NCBI RefSeq assembly: GCF_002563855.1
Contig: NZ_PDJQ01000001.1
Coordinates: forward strand, 744,001-808,000
From: Tepidiforma thermophila
Lineage (GTDB): Bacteria; Chloroflexota; Dehalococcoidia; Tepidiformales; Tepidiformaceae
Reading direction: 5' to 3'
DNA length: 64,000 nt
Part shown: in pieces, positions 43,920 to 52,653 of the stretch
Layout of the letters: each line of letters starts with the position of its first letter
How positions within the stretch are numbered: position 1 is the stretch's first letter
The notes under the pieces: generated by a model
Told to the model about the DNA's origin: nothing
What the model saw: the letters and a program-made list of their open reading frames with translations, nothing else
Database searches by the model: none
Program-made: the position numbers and the translations under genes

Positions 43920-44206
43920 CGCCCGCATCCCCCGTGTGCTCGCCGGCGCGCACCCGCGCGGTGTCCGGCGCCTGTCCGTCGTTCCGTCCATCCCGGCCGA
44001 GAAGCGCCGGGACCCGTTCCGCAGCACCGACCTCGCCCGCCGCCGCTTCGTGCTCCACACCAGTCGCTGCTTGCACAGCGCCGACCCGGGTTCCGGAGGA
44101 AACGCCACAAAGCGATATGCACCTCTCCAGGTCTCCGCCTGCGTCCGTTGCCCGTCTGCCTTCGAAACCGTCCGCATCGCCGTGCAAACCAGGAAAGGAG
44201 GGAAGA

Positions 44207-44806
44207 TTGCAGGCTCCGCCCGAAGGTGTCTCCGGGCTTGTGGACGCCTGGGAGCAGACCGATCTGCCCCGCAACCATCCGCCGTTCGTCCTCGTCATCA
44301 ACCAGGACGCCGGCGAACGCCTCCTCGTCTGGCCCTGCGGCCAGCACTACGCCGTCAGCGAAGGGCAGCGCCCCCGCCGGCGCTTCCACCGCATCCGCTC
44401 GGTGCTCGAGCGGCAGTACGCGAGGTGGTTCGGCCGGGTCCCGGGGTCGCGCCGCGTATCCCGGTTACCCACCACCTGCACGGCCTGCCAGGTCCTGGGG
44501 TCCGACGAGCTCTTGCCCTGGGCTGCCATCTTCGCGGCCATGCCCGACAGCTACTTGCAGCAAATCGCCTACCGGTACGCTCTCGCGCTCGACCCCGGTC
44601 TCCGGTCAGCACTAATGGAGAAGAGCACAAAGTTCATCCGTCTGCCCCAGGCGGGGCCGCTCAGCGTCGCCGTGCATTCCCGGGGTGTCCGGTACGCCGG
44701 GACGCACGCCGGCCAGTTCTACCTCACAGCCTTCGATCCGACCGTCTATGGGCCAGACCTGGTCGACCAGTTCCTGGCTGCTGCCGAAGAATCGCCGCTC
44801 GACTGA
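44207..44806 (+). CDS. Unrecognised CRISPR-adjacent protein, paralogue 1
   Basis: This 199-residue protein starts at TTG 44207 after AAAGGAGGG. It shares a pattern with the protein at 45358-45924: a leading region with TDLPRNHPPFVL, a strand with LLVWPCGQHYAV (the other has LYWHCGARYVV), a Cys pair in LPTTCTACQ (the other GYTTCRQC), and a C-terminal QFYLTAFDP followed by DLVDQFL (the other HLYLTPTHPDLVD). A basic helix region lies between. The two are divergent copies of one family, which I do not recognise. No signal or membrane segments. Context suggests a defence role. Confidence 0.6.
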   Translation: MQAPPEGVSGLVDAWEQTDLPRNHPPFVLVINQDAGERLLVWPCGQHYAVSEGQRPRRRFHRIRSVLERQYARWFGRVPGSRRVSRLPTTCTACQVLGSDELLPWAAIFAAMPDSYLQQIAYRYALALDPGLRSALMEKSTKFIRLPQAGPLSVAVHSRGVRYAGTHAGQFYLTAFDPTVYGPDLVDQFLAAAEESPLD

Positions 44807-44808
44807 GG

Positions 44809-45189
44809 ATGAACAGGAGGGCCGAACTGATTCGCGACCACCACGCTGAGCAGCTTGCTACCCCGCTCGACGTCCTGCGCCGGCTCGCCAGGGTCAAAGC
44901 CGAACTCGAACGCCTGGAGGCCGAGGAGCAGGAACTGAGAGAGCGGCTCATGGTCTTCCTGCAGGACCTGCCCACCCCGGTGCTCGTCGACGACGCCGCG
45001 GGGCTGGAAGCCCGCTTGCTTGCCATCCGGCGCCGCACCATCGATGCCGGCAAAGTCCCGGCCGATCTCCTCGCCATCCTGGCCCGGCGCGACCTGGTGA
45101 CCGTCAAAGCCGCGGCAGCGCCGGTCGTCCCGCCGGAGGCCGTCACCGTCACGACCCGGCCCCAGCTCCGGGTGAGGCGCCGCTACTGA
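44809..45189 (+). CDS. Coiled-coil hypothetical protein
   Basis: This 126-residue protein starts two bases after the stop of paralogue 1 (ATG 44809). Residues 20-55 form a heptad coiled coil (LARVKAELERLEAEEQEL), followed by a mixed domain and a basic C-terminus (RPQLRVRRRY). The tight spacing implies one operon with paralogue 1, perhaps a partner. Not recognised. Confidence 0.55.
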   Translation: MNRRAELIRDHHAEQLATPLDVLRRLARVKAELERLEAEEQELRERLMVFLQDLPTPVLVDDAAGLEARLLAIRRRTIDAGKVPADLLAILARRDLVTVKAAAAPVVPPEAVTVTTRPQLRVRRRY

Positions 45190-45357
45190 GGTGGCGGTCT
45201 CCGCGGCGGTTGCCCGGTCGCCCTGGGCGCAACGGCGTACTCTGGCTCCGCTCCTGGCCCGGGACTTCGCCTGCCCCTTCCGGGGCTCGTCATCCCTCCG
45301 CACTGGGCCGACCCGTCTCCCGGGTCGCCCGCACGCATTCTGGGAGGTAGCTCAGAC

Positions 45358-45924
45358 ATGAGGGAAATCGAAATCGGAGGCAAAAAATACCGAGGCGTCT
45401 CCACAACGGAGGTCTTTGAAACAACGCGGCTCAGCCGTGCCCATCCCGCGGCCTTCGTGTTCCCCGGGCCGAGTGACGATGAATGGGTCCTCTACTGGCA
45501 CTGCGGCGCACGCTACGTCGTCGACATTTCCCGCGTCAGGACCCATTCCCGCCTCGACCGTCTCCGCTTCCGCCTCCAGCTGCTGCAGGCGCGGCTGCTG
45601 GGCAGGCGCCTCCAGAGCGGAGGCGGGTACACCACCTGCCGGCAGTGCTGGTACTGGAGCCATCCCGAGCTCCAAAACCTCACCCTCCTCCTCATCGGCT
45701 GGTCCGAGGACCAGGTGGCTGAATTCCTCTTCGAATGGATGAAGATGCGGCACCAGCGAGACATCTACCGGGGGGACGCCGACTTCGTCGTTCCAATCCC
45801 CGATTGGCCGTTCGGTCCCGTCAAGGCGCTCGAGGGGTATCGGTACTTCTGCCGGAAGGGCGGCCACCTCTACCTCACTCCAACCCACCCCGACCTCGTC
45901 GACCCCGCAGCTGAATTCGAATAG
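45358..45924 (+). CDS. Unrecognised CRISPR-adjacent protein, paralogue 2
   Basis: This 188-residue protein begins MREIEIGGKKYRG, after a GGGAGGT site. It shares with paralogue 1 the leading T-x-L-x-R-x-HP-x-x-FV, the W-x-CG-x-x-Y-x-V strand, an Arg-rich helix, the TTC-x-x-C pair (TTCRQCWYW), a middle region, and the terminal YLTPTHPDLVD. The best guess is a zinc-binding fold with a basic helix, possibly nucleic-acid binding. It converges with cas6, 15 bases away. No family is known to me. Confidence 0.62.
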   Translation: MREIEIGGKKYRGVSTTEVFETTRLSRAHPAAFVFPGPSDDEWVLYWHCGARYVVDISRVRTHSRLDRLRFRLQLLQARLLGRRLQSGGGYTTCRQCWYWSHPELQNLTLLLIGWSEDQVAEFLFEWMKMRHQRDIYRGDADFVVPIPDWPFGPVKALEGYRYFCRKGGHLYLTPTHPDLVDPAAEFE

Positions 45925-45939
45925 TCCCCGCAGGCGACG

Positions 45940-46740
45940 TCAGTTTCCCCGCCCTGGCCTGGCGCCCGTCTCGCCCTGGGCCTGGCTGGCCGGTCGCCCC
46001 GCCACAGTCGTCACGTCCACGCATCCGAAACCTGTGCTGACCTTCGCCCCCACGCCGGCGAACCGCGCAAACCGCGCCAGCACCCCAAGCAGCCCGCCGT
46101 ACGGCCCCCCGGCAGACCGGAGTTCGAATTCTGCCGCTCCCACGAAGCCCGGGACCAGCCCCTTTAATTGCACGGCTACGCTCGCCAGCCGGTGGCGGCG
46201 CACCACAATCCCCTCCAGCGCCGCCCCGGCCCCGGCGCCGAGGTCGACCGGCGCCCAGGTCTGCCACCGTTCCAGCAGCCCCCCGAATACCAGCTGCGGC
46301 ACGGGCAGCGGCAGGTAGTTCCCTTTCGATCGGAAGGTCGTCGGCGTCACGAAGTTCAGGGTCGTCCGCGTCTCCGGCGCCGGCGCAAGCAGCCCGGCAG
46401 CCAGCTCCGGCCACGTCGCCCGCTCCACCGCCGCCTCGCCTTCCCGTCGCCACCACCGCGCGTTGAGGAGCAGCCGGTCTGGCATGGTTCGGCTCAGGTC
46501 CAGCACGAACGGCGCAAGGATGCCGTAGGCCGTAACCACCAGCCGTTCATCCGGCTGCCGCCGCAGCGCAATCGAAAACGGCTTCTCCGCCGACATGTCG
46601 TGCAGGGCCGTCGCCAGCCCCTCGTCCCGCGTTGCGAGCTCCCGGTAGAACCACGCTTGCAGCGCCCGGCCGACAAACGCCGTCTCCTCGGCCTCGCCCT
46701 CCCACCTGCCGGGAACCTCGACGCGAACCAGCTCGTTCAC
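45940..46740 (-). CDS. cas6: CRISPR-associated endoribonuclease Cas6
   Basis: This 266-residue protein has the Cas6 layout: an N-terminal ferredoxin-like domain with LHDMSAEKPFSIAL (His47 a candidate catalytic residue) and a C-terminal one ending in LLGVLARFARFAGVGAKVSTGFG, the Gly-rich loop typical of the family, with LVPGFVGAAEFEL before it. It cuts the pre-crRNA within repeats to free the ACTGAAAC handle. GTG at 46740 overlaps the csm5 stop by four bases. It is the last gene of the effector operon. Confidence 0.88.
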   Translation of the reverse strand: MNELVRVEVPGRWEGEAEETAFVGRALQAWFYRELATRDEGLATALHDMSAEKPFSIALRRQPDERLVVTAYGILAPFVLDLSRTMPDRLLLNARWWRREGEAAVERATWPELAAGLLAPAPETRTTLNFVTPTTFRSKGNYLPLPVPQLVFGGLLERWQTWAPVDLGAGAGAALEGIVVRRHRLASVAVQLKGLVPGFVGAAEFELRSAGGPYGGLLGVLARFARFAGVGAKVSTGFGCVDVTTVAGRPASQAQGETGARPGRGN

Positions 46741-47831
46741 TGGACCGGCTGCGCCTCCGACACCATCACCCACCCCATCGGCAGCCAGCCGCCGGGGCCA
46801 TCAACCACCCGGTGCCCAACCGGGAAGTTCCCCGGGTCAGGCGACTTCGAACGCGAAAGGCGGTAGCGGTTGAGGAGCAGCTGCATCAGGTTGCGGTCGT
46901 CCCGCAGGTGGCGGCCGATCGTCTTGGCTACCCAGCCCGTGCCGAAGCCGACCGGGAAGACAATTTCACCAGCCGGCACCTTTCCTTCGAAGTTCGTGGC
47001 CACGTCCGGGTCATGTCGTCGCCAGTGCTCAAGCTCGATCTCCCGCAGCGCTGCCCCCCAGGTCTGCAGCACGCCAAGGAGGTTGCTCCCGAACAGCTCT
47101 TTCCGCCCTTTATCCAGTTCCCTCCACGGCGACCACTCGACGGGTGTAATCGTCAGCGTGGTCGAGAACTCGGCCCCCGGGCTGACCGCCTCGACCCACA
47201 CCGGGATCGCCTGTCGCCCCCGTGGCGAATCCGACCGCACCTGCACCTCCGAGGCCACCATCTTCGGCTCATTGGCCGGGAAGGCGTCGGCCAGCCGCAA
47301 CCAGCGGTTAATGTCCCGGTTAGGGAAATCGCCGCCCGGCCGGGTGCGCTCAACATCGACGTCGAACGCCCGTTGCTCAACGCCCCGGGCTGCCTGTTCC
47401 CGGGGCCCTCCCCCGGAGCGAACCAGCTCCCGCACCGTATCCCGGTTCTGCTGGACGAAGGCGTCGAGCAACGCCGACCGGAACGCACCCTTCAGCGTGG
47501 ACCCCGGGAGGTAGACCCTGCCCATCCCATCCCGGATGAACCCCAGCAGGTCCTGCCCCACGGCGCGCGTCCCATAAACCGGCAGCACCGCACGCGTCGC
47601 CCGCCCCAGGAGTTCCCCGGAGAGGGCGGCCGCAATCCGGCCGTCGGCAATGCGCGGGATAAGCTGGTCCGGCAGCAGCTCCAGCGCCCGGTCCACGTCG
47701 ACCAGGCGGACCTGCGTGCCGCCCTCGTCGCGAAAATCGTAGTCCCGGTGGTACCGAATTCCTGAACCGATATGCAGCGGGGTCAGGACCCGTACGGTGA
47801 GGCGGAACCGGAGCAATCGCGGCTGGGTCAC
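46737..47831 (-). CDS. csm5: Type III-A Csm5 (RAMP)
   Basis: This 364-residue RAMP protein has the Csm5 pattern: RLTVRVLTPLHIGSG near the start, VYLPGSTLKGAFRSALLDAF, and the later LLNRYRLSRSK. It caps the 3' end of the crRNA complex and guides maturation. GTG at 47831 overlaps the csm4 stop by four bases, and its own stop overlaps the cas6 start likewise, so translation is coupled. Confidence 0.9.
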   Translation of the reverse strand: MTQPRLLRFRLTVRVLTPLHIGSGIRYHRDYDFRDEGGTQVRLVDVDRALELLPDQLIPRIADGRIAAALSGELLGRATRAVLPVYGTRAVGQDLLGFIRDGMGRVYLPGSTLKGAFRSALLDAFVQQNRDTVRELVRSGGGPREQAARGVEQRAFDVDVERTRPGGDFPNRDINRWLRLADAFPANEPKMVASEVQVRSDSPRGRQAIPVWVEAVSPGAEFSTTLTITPVEWSPWRELDKGRKELFGSNLLGVLQTWGAALREIELEHWRRHDPDVATNFEGKVPAGEIVFPVGFGTGWVAKTIGRHLRDDRNLMQLLLNRYRLSRSKSPDPGNFPVGHRVVDGPGGWLPMGWVMVSEAQPVQ

Positions 47832-48853
47832 AGGCGCACCTCGTCGAGAAAGAGTCCGAGGCCGTACCGGTAAACCGGGTGCCCCCGCCCCGCCTCCGGA
47901 GTCACATCCGCGAGCCCGCCCCCGGGCCCCTTTCCCCCCAGGTACGACCCTTCGGCCAGCATGCCGACCCGTTTCGAGCGCCACCCGCTCCACTCCTCCG
48001 AGGAAATCCACCCTCCCCGCTCCACTACCCGGTAGCCGCGGTCGGGGTCGAGCTGCAGCGCGCCGGCAGCGAGGTCGGCCTGCGTTGGCCAGCAGAGCGA
48101 GAGGGTCGGACCAGCCGCCGGGTCCGGGGTGACCGGCAGATCGCACGCCTCAGGTCCCAGCAGCTCGAAGCGGCCCAGCCCGCTCGAACGCTCCCCGCCG
48201 ATACCGGCCTCCCCAAGCAGCCTGAGGCACGTCGTCAGGCCTTCCAGCGCTGCCTCGTCGGCCACCCACGCCACGACTCCCGGCACGAATTGCCCGGCTC
48301 GCCGGTTCCCGTCGCCGTTCAGTGAGAAGTGGGTCGCCGCTGATTCGTAGAGCGCCGAGGCCCCCGAGAGCCGGTCGACCGTGACCCTCGGCCGGGACTG
48401 CACCGCCCACGATGCCTCTTCCTGTCGGGTCTCCAGTCCGAAGCCCAGCAGCTCGCCCGCACGCCTTGGAGTCCCGCTGGGTGCCCCTTCCCGGAACAGC
48501 CAGCGGTAGGCGCCCCGGTCGATGAATGACACCGGCCGCAGGAACTTGCGGTCTTCAAACTGCCGGACCGGTCTGCGAACCGGCAGCGGAAAGAACACCT
48601 CGGCCAGTTTCCCGTCTGTCCACCGGACCGGCAGCATGCTCGAGATGCGAATCGGTGGTTCTGCGGACCGCATCTCGTTGAGCCATGCTTCGAGCACCCC
48701 GGTGCCGAAAAGTGCTCGCATCGCCCAGCAGAGCGCCCCGAAGAGCGTGTCCGAGGCAGCCAGCGCACGAGCCCGGTCGAGGTCCTCGGCGTGCGACCCG
48801 AGCCGGAGCGGCGACCGCGGCTGGAGCCCGAAGACCCAGGCGGAGGGCGGCAT
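47828..48853 (-). CDS. csm4: Type III-A Csm4 (RAMP)
   Basis: This 341-residue RAMP protein holds the 5' handle of the crRNA and contacts Cas10. Features: VFGLQPRSPLRLGSHAEDLDRARALAASDTLFGALCWAM, the SDTLFGAL pattern characteristic of Csm4, a mid FLRPVSFIDR, and GEAGIGGERSSGLGRFELL, the Gly-rich C-terminal loop. It lies between csm3 (two-base gap) and csm5 (four-base overlap). Confidence 0.9.
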   Translation of the reverse strand: MPPSAWVFGLQPRSPLRLGSHAEDLDRARALAASDTLFGALCWAMRALFGTGVLEAWLNEMRSAEPPIRISSMLPVRWTDGKLAEVFFPLPVRRPVRQFEDRKFLRPVSFIDRGAYRWLFREGAPSGTPRRAGELLGFGLETRQEEASWAVQSRPRVTVDRLSGASALYESAATHFSLNGDGNRRAGQFVPGVVAWVADEAALEGLTTCLRLLGEAGIGGERSSGLGRFELLGPEACDLPVTPDPAAGPTLSLCWPTQADLAAGALQLDPDRGYRVVERGGWISSEEWSGWRSKRVGMLAEGSYLGGKGPGGGLADVTPEAGRGHPVYRYGLGLFLDEVRL

Positions 48854-48855
48854 TG

Positions 48856-49647
48856 CTACGCCGCCGCCCAGGCAGCGAGGTCATCGAGCGCCCGCCGGAG
48901 CTCGGCAACCGTCGGGTAGGTCGCCGGCCCCTGCCTCGGGACCAGCCGCTGCCCATCGACCTTCAGCTGGCGCACGGAGATGTTGGTGAACGCCACTCTC
49001 CCGGAACCGCGTGCCCCCGAGGAGCCCAGCGCATCGGCCTCCAGCAGGTCCAGCCCGTCGGTCAGCCACTGCAGGCCTGTCGCGATGCGATCGCCCTCGT
49101 AGACGAACAGCCCGATATCGCATGGGCCGAACTCCGCACCCGCCGGGACTCGCTCCATCGTCCGGGGAACCGCCGCCGACGTGACCCGGTCGATCGCCGC
49201 CTCCGACTTGAGCTCGGTGAACGGCAGGTCGGTAGCGGCATCCATCAGGCGTTTTACCGACGCTTCCGTGAGAAAGACATCCGAGAACCGCAGCCGTGTC
49301 TGGCAGAGCCACCGCTCCCGTTGCGGCGCCGGCGCGCCGAACAGCTGGCAGAGCGTGCACTTCGAATACTCCTCCTCCTGCTCGCACACATGCACGTGGA
49401 CCCGGTTGCGCTGGATGGCCCAGTTCTGGTCGAGCCCATGAACCCGCTCCAGGAGCGACCGCATCTTTCCTTTTATAGAAGACCCCGGAATGTAGGGCTG
49501 CCGCGTGAGCGGGTCTCGCACCACCGGGTTATCGACACCCCCGATCGTGAGAGATGCCTCCTGGGCGCCGATCCGCAGGCCGGTCCTTGCAACGACCGTC
49601 GAACTCAGGGTCAGGATGCTTGTTATCGTGGCAGGGTTATCAGCCAA
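48856..49647 (-). CDS. csm3: Type III-A Csm3, backbone RNase subunit
   Basis: This 263-residue RAMP protein forms the filament and cleaves target RNA every six bases. The catalytic Asp is probably Asp39 in IGGVDNPVVRDP, followed by PYIPGSSIKGKMRSLLE. A zinc-binding group is made by VHVHVC plus KCTLC (Cys88, Cys97, Cys100). Later come ELKSEAAIDRVTSAAVPR and MERVPAG, the diagnostic Csm3 stretch, and SSGARGSGRVAF. The start is TTG at 49647 after AAGGGGG. Confidence 0.94.
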   Translation of the reverse strand: MADNPATITSILTLSSTVVARTGLRIGAQEASLTIGGVDNPVVRDPLTRQPYIPGSSIKGKMRSLLERVHGLDQNWAIQRNRVHVHVCEQEEEYSKCTLCQLFGAPAPQRERWLCQTRLRFSDVFLTEASVKRLMDAATDLPFTELKSEAAIDRVTSAAVPRTMERVPAGAEFGPCDIGLFVYEGDRIATGLQWLTDGLDLLEADALGSSGARGSGRVAFTNISVRQLKVDGQRLVPRQGPATYPTVAELRRALDDLAAWAAA

Positions 49648-49674
49648 AGTCGTCCCCCTTCAATCTGCCAGCAC

Positions 49675-50133
49675 TTACTTCTCAGGAAGGTAGGCCACGA
49701 CGGCCTCGAAGAAATCCGTGAGTCGCCGATATCGCGCCTTCCCCTCGTCTTCGTTCTGCGCTTTTCCAACCTGCTGGACCATCGCTGCCAGGACCGCCCC
49801 GAGGTCCCTCAGCTTCTCGTCGCGCTTCACCTGGTAGTTCAGCCTCGGTTCCAGCAGTCGCGCCCGCCGCAGCGCGCGCTGCGGGTCTTGGTCGAGCAGG
49901 AAATCGATCCTCCGCGCTTCACCATAGAGGCGCCGCACCGAGGTCCGCGTCGCGCCAGAGGTCGCCAGCCGCTCCGCCAGGCCGATCAGGGCCTCCACAT
50001 CGTCGCGCACAATGATCCGCTCGGCCTCCGACGCATACCTCGTCGCATCGACTGCAGCCGCCCGGCCTTGCTGCTCTGGCGGCCGGCGGTTGCCCTGGTA
50101 GCCTCCCTGGCCTGGCCGTTGAAACTGCGTCAT
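49675..50133 (-). CDS. csm2: Type III-A Csm2, small subunit
   Basis: This 152-residue protein has a disordered Gly/Gln N-terminus (FQRPGQGGYQGNRR) and then a helical bundle, SEAERIIVRDDVEALIGLAERLA, with RARLLEPRLNYQVKRDEKLRDLG and a final RRLTDFFEAVVAYLPE typical of Csm2. It bridges Cas10 and Csm5 along the filament. ATG at 50133 overlaps the cas10 stop by four bases. Confidence 0.88.
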   Translation of the reverse strand: MTQFQRPGQGGYQGNRRPPEQQGRAAAVDATRYASEAERIIVRDDVEALIGLAERLATSGATRTSVRRLYGEARRIDFLLDQDPQRALRRARLLEPRLNYQVKRDEKLRDLGAVLAAMVQQVGKAQNEDEGKARYRRLTDFFEAVVAYLPEK

Positions 50134-52532
50134 ACCTGAGCACCTCCTGCCCGTCGTCTCTGGTCGGTGTTGCCATCGCTGGCCGTCCGCAGCTCGGCAA
50201 GCCGGGCCGCGAGCGCTACCCGCCGGCCCCCCGGCTCGCCGCCAATCTCCGTCTCGAACGCCTCCTTGCGCAGGGCCTTCAGCACCTGCTCAGCCTCAGG
50301 GTGGTCCCGCGCCACCCGGTTCAGCTGGTAGTACGAGCGCCAGACCAGCGGCTCATACCGTCCCGGTGCCGCGTGCTCCAGCAGTTGCAGGTGCTGGAGT
50401 GCCCGCCGGGCGAGCTGCTTCCTGCCGTTCTGCCCCCGCACCAGCGAGACCAGCGTCTGCGTATGCCGGAGCACGTCCTCGAATCCCGCCCACGTCAGCC
50501 ACACGTCGAGCGCCACCACGGCATCCTTCGGACGAGTCTTGTCCGGCCGCTCCCCCTTGGCCTTGCCCAGCGCTCCCTCCGCAGCCTCGATGCCGGCCTG
50601 CACCGGCCGTTGCGCGTGGGCGACCGTCACGCCCGCGGAAAAATGCAGCGCAGGGTTGCCTGCTGTCCAGCGCCGGAACTCCTCCCTGAGCTCCCGCGCG
50701 AAGTCCAGCACGTCGAACAGCGGGCCCGCCAGCGCCGTGTCGTCCCCTCCGCTGAAAATGAGATAGATGTTCGGGTACTTCCTGGCAGCGAACTCCGGGA
50801 GGTACGCCTCGAAAAACAGCGATAGCGCCGTGCTGATCGCCAGGAAGCGCGAAGGCGACGGCCGCTTGCGCTCGAAGTACCGCTGCAGGAAGAGGCCGAG
50901 ATCGTCGACGTCAGCTTTCATCGTCGCGATCAGCTTTCGACCTTCGCTGCGCTCCGCAATTTCCCCAAAATCCAGCAGCCCCTCCTCCGAACGCGGCGCA
51001 TACCGGCCCGTCGCCACAAGGCGTGCACACGGCAGCCTCCGCAGCCCGTCTGAATCCAGCGCGATGACTGCCCCCCGGACCACCCGCTCCGGCGGCTTAC
51101 TTGCAAGCTCGACCCGGTGCCCCAGCGCGGCCATCACCCTCCGCCACCCCGTCGCACGCTCCCCGGGCTCCGTGGGCTCCAGCACCACGAACTCCGAATC
51201 GAGCAGCTCCCGCCCGAGCTCCTCCAGCGAGGCGCACATGCCGCAAACGCGCCGCTCCACACCGTCGTCGTCCTCCGTCCGGCCTTCAATCGCCTCACGC
51301 CCGCACGTCCGGCACGCCCGCCCCATCGACGCCACCGCCTGCGGCTCAAAGAGCGCCCCGCTCCGGGCCAGCCCCGCGAACTTCCGCGATTTCCGTGCGG
51401 AAAGCTCCTCCCGCAGCCGGCGGTGCACGTCCCGAAATTCCTGGATTTCTTTTCCGGAGAACACCATCGCCGCCAGGTTCAGCGAAAGGACCGGCCCGTG
51501 CGCCCGGAACAGCACCCGGTCCAGCTCCTCCTGCAGCTGCTCCACCATCCCGACACGGCTCGCAGGCACGGCAACCTGGAACTGGCCCCCAACCACGGAG
51601 AACGCGCACCAGGGCGGCACCCCGCAGCGGATTGCCACCCACCGGGCTGCCACCAGGCTCAGCAGCTGAATATAAAAGGAACGAGCCCGCAGAGCCCGGG
51701 CCGCCCTCCGGCTCCCGGTGTCGTGAATGAACTCTTGGATCCCGGAGACATCCCCGGCGACAATCCCTACCGTCGTTTCCTCGGCCGTCCGTGCCGGGCT
51801 GCCGTCAGCCGCCAGCGCCGCCGCAAACACCCCCGCAAGATGCAGGTGCGTCGCCAGCGGAATATCCGCCACCGTGTTCATGAACGCCGACGGCACCCCC
51901 ATCGCACCCCGGTACACCGCCCCCGTCAGGTGCTCGCTGAGCGCCAGCCAGTCTCCTCCCGAAAGCGCCGCCGCCGCTTCCAGCCCCGAGCGCAGCCCGT
52001 CGAACACGCCGCCGAACGCCGCCTTTGCCCGGTCACCCTCACTGCTCCTCAGCTGCCCGAACAGCAGCTCCGAATCCAGCAGCCGCGGCAAGACGTACAC
52101 GTCCCTGTCCAGGCTGGCCAGCGGATTCAGCAGCGCCGGGACTGGCGTCCCTGCGTCGCGCTCGCCCCGGTCGTAGCGGTCATCCCGCTCGCCCGCCGAA
52201 AGGTGGTCCCCCAGCACCACCCACCGCACCAGGTCGCCCAGCTCCTCCGCGTCTGGCGCATGGTGCAGCGCCGCCGCATCCGCCAGCCCCCGGAACTCCG
52301 GCAGCGTCTCCCGCGCCAGCGTCCCGCTCATCGCCGCGTGGGCGTACCGGTACCGCCGCTTGCAGCTCTCGCAATCAGCGAACCTCACCTGGTGCTGGTC
52401 CGGTGTCTCGCAATCAAACCGCGAAGGTTCCGTCCCCCGCCCCTGCACCTGCGCCCACACCTTCCCCAGGTCATGGAACAGACCCGCGCAGTATGTCCGC
52501 AGGACCTCCTCCGAAATCTCCCAGGACATCAT
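50130..52532 (-). CDS. cas10: Cas10/Csm1, cyclic-oligoadenylate-producing large subunit
   Basis: This 800-residue protein carries an N-terminal HD nuclease motif (LFHDLGKV, around residue 20), with LHHAPD and GDHLSAGERDD further on, as in type III-A Csm1. A zinc ribbon lies near residues 404-430 (CRTCG, then CGMC). The palm polymerase has IFSGGDD at about 595-598, which makes cyclic oligoadenylates from ATP on target RNA binding. Both HD and GGDD appear intact. It heads the operon; Met1 (52532) and Met2 are both possible starts, after a GGAG. Confidence 0.94.
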   Translation of the reverse strand: MMSWEISEEVLRTYCAGLFHDLGKVWAQVQGRGTEPSRFDCETPDQHQVRFADCESCKRRYRYAHAAMSGTLARETLPEFRGLADAAALHHAPDAEELGDLVRWVVLGDHLSAGERDDRYDRGERDAGTPVPALLNPLASLDRDVYVLPRLLDSELLFGQLRSSEGDRAKAAFGGVFDGLRSGLEAAAALSGGDWLALSEHLTGAVYRGAMGVPSAFMNTVADIPLATHLHLAGVFAAALAADGSPARTAEETTVGIVAGDVSGIQEFIHDTGSRRAARALRARSFYIQLLSLVAARWVAIRCGVPPWCAFSVVGGQFQVAVPASRVGMVEQLQEELDRVLFRAHGPVLSLNLAAMVFSGKEIQEFRDVHRRLREELSARKSRKFAGLARSGALFEPQAVASMGRACRTCGREAIEGRTEDDDGVERRVCGMCASLEELGRELLDSEFVVLEPTEPGERATGWRRVMAALGHRVELASKPPERVVRGAVIALDSDGLRRLPCARLVATGRYAPRSEEGLLDFGEIAERSEGRKLIATMKADVDDLGLFLQRYFERKRPSPSRFLAISTALSLFFEAYLPEFAARKYPNIYLIFSGGDDTALAGPLFDVLDFARELREEFRRWTAGNPALHFSAGVTVAHAQRPVQAGIEAAEGALGKAKGERPDKTRPKDAVVALDVWLTWAGFEDVLRHTQTLVSLVRGQNGRKQLARRALQHLQLLEHAAPGRYEPLVWRSYYQLNRVARDHPEAEQVLKALRKEAFETEIGGEPGGRRVALAARLAELRTASDGNTDQRRRAGGAQV

Positions 52533-52599
52533 CGCGCTCCAGGCACCGCAGGAGCCCGCATACTAGCACGTCCATGTGAAACCGGTGAACCCCCTTTTG

Positions 52600-52619
52600 G
52601 CGACAATTCCGCGACAATT
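52600..52619. promoter_or_regulatory. Direct repeat GCGACAATT in the cas10/CARF intergenic region
   Basis: GCGACAATT occurs at 52600-52608 and again at 52611-52619, start-to-start 11 bases, about one helical turn. It lies in the 121-base gap between the divergent cas10 and CARF-HEPN genes, so it could be an operator for either. On the minus strand a TAGTAT box lies nearer the cas10 start. Confidence 0.4.
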
Positions 52620-52653
52620 GCATCCACCCGCTGGCGCTCTCCATACTTCCCCC

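Noticed and set aside
43537-44301. 254-codon minus-strand frame in the gap before paralogue 1
   Set aside because: Low-complexity Arg/Gly/Ala composition, no ribosome site and no domain.
45940-52532. Assignment as type III-B (Cmr) instead of III-A (Csm)
   Set aside because: Gene order and Csm3, Csm4, Csm5 signatures, plus the HD and GERDD features of the large subunit, fit III-A; no cmr1-type or cmr6-type gene is present.
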